Origin: Burhinus oedicnemus
Taxonomy: Eukaryota; Chordata; Aves; Charadriiformes; Burhinidae
DNA length: 64,000 nt
Direction: 5' to 3'
Assembly: GCA_008921705.1 (NCBI GenBank)
Contig: VFFE01007012.1
Location: 1,094,022 to 1,158,021, forward strand
In this document: positions 59,481 to 64,000 of the stretch, one piece after another
How positions within the stretch are numbered: position 1 is the stretch's first letter
Layout of the letters: every line of letters begins with the position of its first letter
The notes under the pieces: model-generated
Told to the model about the DNA's origin: nothing
Databases searched by the model: none
The model's input: the letters and a program-made list of their open reading frames with translations, nothing else
Program-made: the position numbers and the translations under genes

Positions 59481-62400
59481 GATGGGTAAAGCTCGAGGGC
59501 AAAAGAAAACCCCACAACCATTAGACAAACTTCACAAGGAAAACTGGTTTCCCAGGAAAGCATATAATGAATATGTGATAGCACTGGAAGAGGAAAAATA
59601 AGTGCCCTTGTAAGGTACACTAAAATAATCTCTCCTCTTCAATGAAAAGCACTAAGATTTCATACTAAGATTCTTCAGCAGCTAAGCTTTTCTAAACATA
59701 TTCAGGGACAGAGAGATGCTATTTTGAAAGACGCCCAGAAGCGTTTTCAGGAGACAAAGACAAAAAAAAAAGTCATCAATGACATGCAATAACTGTATCA
59801 TCCTGAGTCCATATTGCCCGTCTGAACGTCAGCAGTAAATGCACAATTCTCCTCTGACGTTTTGCTTTGAAGACTGCCTGCCTGCTCAGTGCTCAAGCTA
59901 CAAATTTTGTTCAGCTAATCCTGATCTGTTGAGAAGTTTTATCAGTATCTCACTGTTTAATAGCAACACTGCTGCATGAAAACACAAACAAAAAAAAATG
60001 AACAGTTGGAGTGGTATGTAGATACGTTTTCTTGCATAACCACCAATATAAGGAATAAAGACAGTTTGAGGACACATATGGTCATTGAAAAGTTTTTCCA
60101 CTGAAATGAGAAGCACCAGGTTGCGCAGACCTTATTATTAATGAGAAGAATTTACTTAGCTAAGCAGCCTGGAAAAATCTAGTCTTTTGGGGATCTACTT
60201 TCAGTGCGAAATCACTATGGTGGAGCCCATACACAGGAAGCAAAAAAGAAACCCCTGAAATATGAAATATTAAATAGCTACTATTCCGTTAAGGAAAGCT
60301 TTCACACATTATGCGTATTACACTGAAAAAGGATTTAATGGTTTTGAAGACAACTCTCAGTATCTAGTGGCTCTGCAAGCGCAGGAATACACTCCATCAT
60401 CCCTTTTGCTCCAAATCAGAGCACAGAATACTTATTCATTCAACCCACGGATGTCATGACTTAGAGAGTGCCCTGACCATAGAAACATGTTGTGTATACC
60501 CAGTTTAAAAAAAAAAAATAAATAAAACAAAAGCATAGAAGCCTTCAGGAGTACAGGTATTACATTTTGGTATAAATTTAAAAGCCAGGAACTTAGAAGT
60601 TAGGATGACAGTCAACTACAATAAACCCACTCTGGCCAGCTCTTCACCTTTATGAAGATAAAAAGGTTGAAAGACCTGATCAGAAGGGTTTCATGTACAT
60701 CATTGCTGCTGTTCTCAGGCAGAGGACACAGTGTGCAATAATCTTTTGGGGCTGTGGATAAGTACTCTTTAAAATGTCTTTTCTGCTGGGTTATGTAGAA
60801 TTTCATAGGGGTTTTTTTATTATTATTACTACTTCAGATCAGAGAGGACTAATAAATCATCTCACCATACCACCTGTTACTACTGCCTATTTACGCAGTC
60901 CCTCCTTGAAGAAGCCCATTAACTTCAATTAAGGAGGAACCACAGAAGATTAGCGATGAGAGCTTTCCATGCCGAACAAACAGACTGAACGGCACCCGGG
61001 CAGGACACTGCTTCCCAGAGGTGGAGTCCTCGGCCAGATATACTGGGCCACACTGCCTTAGATGGGGGATGGCAGGGCCAGCTCAAACCTGAGCCAAGCT
61101 GTGGCCACGAAGGACCATCCGCTCTCACCCATCGTCCTCCCTCTGATGGTTATCAAACCCCTGGTGATTAAGAAGGTGAATAAAATTACCCAGAATACAT
61201 GATACCCACAGCAGTGCTCCAAGACATTTCGTACACCACTGGGACAGATTTGTGAACTGCCCTGAACGTTACATTCATACCCCAATTTTATTCTCACTCA
61301 CATCTCCCATAAATACCCAGTACCCCTAAGGTGCCTGGAGAATGGCAAGGGAAGATTCATAAGTATCGATGCAGGAAAAAAAGAAATAAACCTAGTGGAG
61401 GAGTGGGTCCTGTCTATGATGCCCCAGGAGCCTCAGTGCCATCAAGCAGTTGTGGTGTCAAACCATGATTCAAAGGCTGAATTTTATACCAGCTCACAGG
61501 CCCTGCGGGTGCCAGTCAAGACCTCCCATCCTCCATTTCAGCCCATTAATATCACAAAAAGTCAAGAGCCTTCTTTAGCCTCGTCACCACTTCTGGAAAG
61601 GATTCGTACTCACTCCGCAAGCTGTTCCTCCTGATCAGGCTGTGAGAGAAGGTTCACGTGCCAGGAAAGCACAAACTCCCTCACCTCTAAAATCCAAAGT
61701 GCAGCACCAGCCAGCAGGATTTGTGCGTTGAAGAGACATATTTTCAAGAGAGACATGGTTTTCTGATTCAGAAGAGCCTTCTAATAATGGACTGTATGGA
61801 TCATAGCTATTTCCATTTGGTGCTTTTTTAAATAGCCCAGGAAACAATTCTTGACAAATTGTGGTTTTTAAATAACTTAGGGTAGGAGGGAAAACAAAAA
61901 AAAAAAACAACAAAAAAACCCCACCACACCACAATCACAACCAATTCATCTGTTTGCAAGGAAAAGCCTCCCAGTAAGCACCTCCTTCATAAAGGAGAGA
62001 AAATACTGAAAAATTCTGCTCTACCCACTAAAATTTAAGTTTTACCACAGAGGCCAACAGCAGACAGCAAGAGCTGCGCTCAGTAAGTCACTAACTGATT
62101 ATCTCCCCTAGAGAGTAATGCTGCTTTCATATCAAGAACACAGTTATAGGTCTCTGCAAGAAATTGTTCAGAAATACAATTAGCAGATAACGTAACCGAA
62201 CAAATATGTCTCATGGAAATGAAGGACATAAAACTTCAAATGAACCAGTGCCTGAATTGCCTTTGTTATTGATCACATCTCATACAAGTTTAAACCACCG
62301 CAGTTCAACAAACCCAGCTTAGAACTACAGGGACACTCGAGCCATCAAACACAGGGCAGCCAAAGTTTGCACCCAACTGGACCTTATGGACAGAAAGACC

Positions 62401-64000
62401 AAGTTGCTTGCTTATTTTTAACTCCATAACTGCTATTCAAGATGTTGTACTGATATTCAATTCTCACTGGTATTCAAGTTACCTACAATTTGTTGTATCA
62501 GCCCAACCAAGAGAACAGTGAACTGCAGCTGGGGTGGCAGGAGGTGGTAACACACTGAAGAAAGCCTATACAGACCCTCAGAGAAGGATGTCTCTGGCCT
62601 TCCACCGTATAGATGTGTACGCATAAGGAGTCTAGGCTCTTTAAGCTGTGTGCCTGAAGGTACACCCCGTGAAAATGCCTTCAGGCACCAAACCTGTATG
62701 CATGCATAATTTATTTTCCGCATGAGTGAGTAGTTTCGACACCTCTGGTGTTTGCCAAAGAATCAAAGCATTAAAAATTAAAGCAAACTGACTACTCTCG
62801 TCCCACAGCAAAACAGCACAAACATGTGTCATCACTCATCTCCGCGGCTACAGGCGCTGAATAATCCTCAGTTGGTTCTAAAAGCAAGGATCAGCAGCCC
62901 AAGGAGAAAAATATCACAGGTGGTACAACTGAAACAAAAGTAAAAAATTGGCATTTAAGTGCTTCCAGTCTCATATGAAAAACTACTTCTTACAGTAATC
63001 AATAGGTGTCATGTCCCCTCAAATTGGCAATTTTCTGCATGACCAAACAGGGATATTGTTGCCCACTAGAAACCAAATACCACCGGTGCATCAGCATTTC
63101 AGGGTAAGCCTCACTCAAACATTTACCTCTCTATGCTGAAAGCCTTTGAGGTTTTTAAAACCACGGGCGGATTAATAAAATTGACCAAGGATGAAGAGGG
63201 ACTAAAATAGTTCTTTTTTTTTTTTTTCCTGAAGCCAATAGCAAAAATCAAACCAATTAAAATCATGATCTGAGTCAGTTTTAGTCGATTGTTAGAACCT
63301 CAGGCAAAATACTGCTAGAGCAGAGTTGCAGTTGGCTTCCAATTTAGCTGTCAGTATGACGAGGGAAGGGGCTGGAAGAGATGGAGGAAGGCATTAATAG
63401 TATCGGAAGCAAAAACGAGAGAGCTTGGTCCACACCATGGGCACAGGATTTACATCAACTTCCCATGCCTGTCTGCCAGCAAGCCTGGCCCAGAGCAAGA
63501 ACAAAACCAGGACAGGACAAGGAAAACTTAAAGGGAAGCCAAAAAATAAAGGTGCGCTGACACACAATGAATGAAGAATTTCTTTAAAAAAGCAGTTTAA
63601 GCCAAACGTTCTCAGGAGAAATGTTTTCAATGAGCACGTGACAAAAGCACCTTGCACAGAGCACTACAGACGTGTCGTGGAAAGCAAGTCCTCTCACCTC
63701 ACCAAGCAGAGCAGGCGTGCTGGGAGCATTAACGCCAACCAGAAATATCCTGCTGGATCGCTAAGTGCCACATCAGGCCATGGGGTGACTCTACCAAGGA
63801 CCCTACGTATCTATATACCACCTGCATTACGGACTCGCCTTAGCTGGCTTCATCCGGGACAGTAAAACGTAGTCAAGTGTGACAACAGCAATATTTGCAA
63901 GGGGCTGGAGAAGAGAATGCAATAACTACATCTATACCAAGAAATTAATTTTGCCCAAGGCAGCGTGCTTATTTTACAAGATATCTTGCAACAGGAGCAG
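59481..64000. other. Unique non-coding sequence, no gene recognised
   Basis: No gene is supported. Low-complexity A-rich tracts occur at 60508-60531 and 61889-61920, and a T run at 63209-63228. The minus-strand frame 61635-61934 starts with a phenylalanine run from the A-rich tract, and its remainder has no recognised family. Confidence 0.55.

Noticed and set aside
61635..61934. Minus-strand 99-codon frame with a hydrophobic start and a serine/glutamate-rich middle
   Set aside because: The hydrophobic start comes from an A-rich tract, and I found no good splice sites around the middle part.
1..64000. CRISPR array, tRNA, rRNA or operon-like gene layout
   Set aside because: There are no regularly spaced direct repeats, no tRNA-like T-arm and acceptor pairing, and no densely packed genes. 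The sequence is vertebrate, not prokaryotic.

Overview
The window is most likely nuclear DNA from a bird. The main evidence is five degraded fragments of CR1, the chicken-repeat-1 non-LTR retrotransposon. They show CR1 hallmarks: the TCATAGAATCATAGAATC / ATTCTATGATTCTATGAT terminus, the 'GGTTGGAAGGGACCTTTAAG' 3' region, and the ORF2 tail that reads like '[12 protein letters not shown]'. No SINE-type repeat was recognised. The rest is AT-leaning sequence with CpG-containing patches, homopolymers and T/G-rich low-complexity tracts. Two 20-N gaps show it is a draft assembly.

No protein-coding gene, tRNA, rRNA or CRISPR array can be called with confidence. Almost every open reading frame is what chance, or translation of a repeat, would give. 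The window is best read as intergenic or long-intron sequence.

Layout: 1-6203 is unique sequence. 6204-6797 is a CR1 copy on the minus strand, interrupted by a T-rich expansion. 6798-16069 is unique sequence with a short tandem repeat and one possible plus-strand microexon. 16070-16562 is a plus-strand CR1 copy without its 3' end. 16563-21100 is unique sequence with the first gap. 21100-28700 has a C-run/G-run element, CpG-denser patches and a cluster of possible minus-strand exons (about 23.5, 25.3, 27.5 and 28.2 kb). 28.7-34.2 kb has a short dispersed repeat pair, a G/T-rich tract and a minisatellite. 34262-34861 is a plus-strand CR1 copy. 34.9-39.2 kb is AT-rich with many TAAT/ATTA motifs and ends at a 43-base poly(A). 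39.3-48.4 kb is unique with a 60-bp tandem duplication. 48459-49081 is a plus-strand CR1 copy. 49-54.3 kb holds the second gap. 54335-54585 is a short minus-strand CR1 copy. 54.6-64 kb is unique, with an unexplained pair of overlapping antisense open frames at 58.3-59.5 kb.

The observation most worth following is the minus-strand exon-like cluster at 25-28 kb. Two members have good splice-site consensus at both ends and matching phase-1 boundaries, although one contains an in-frame stop. My rough estimate is that a few such pairs per strand arise by chance in 64 kb, so they are reported as candidates only. I see no evidence of a new multi-gene system in this window.
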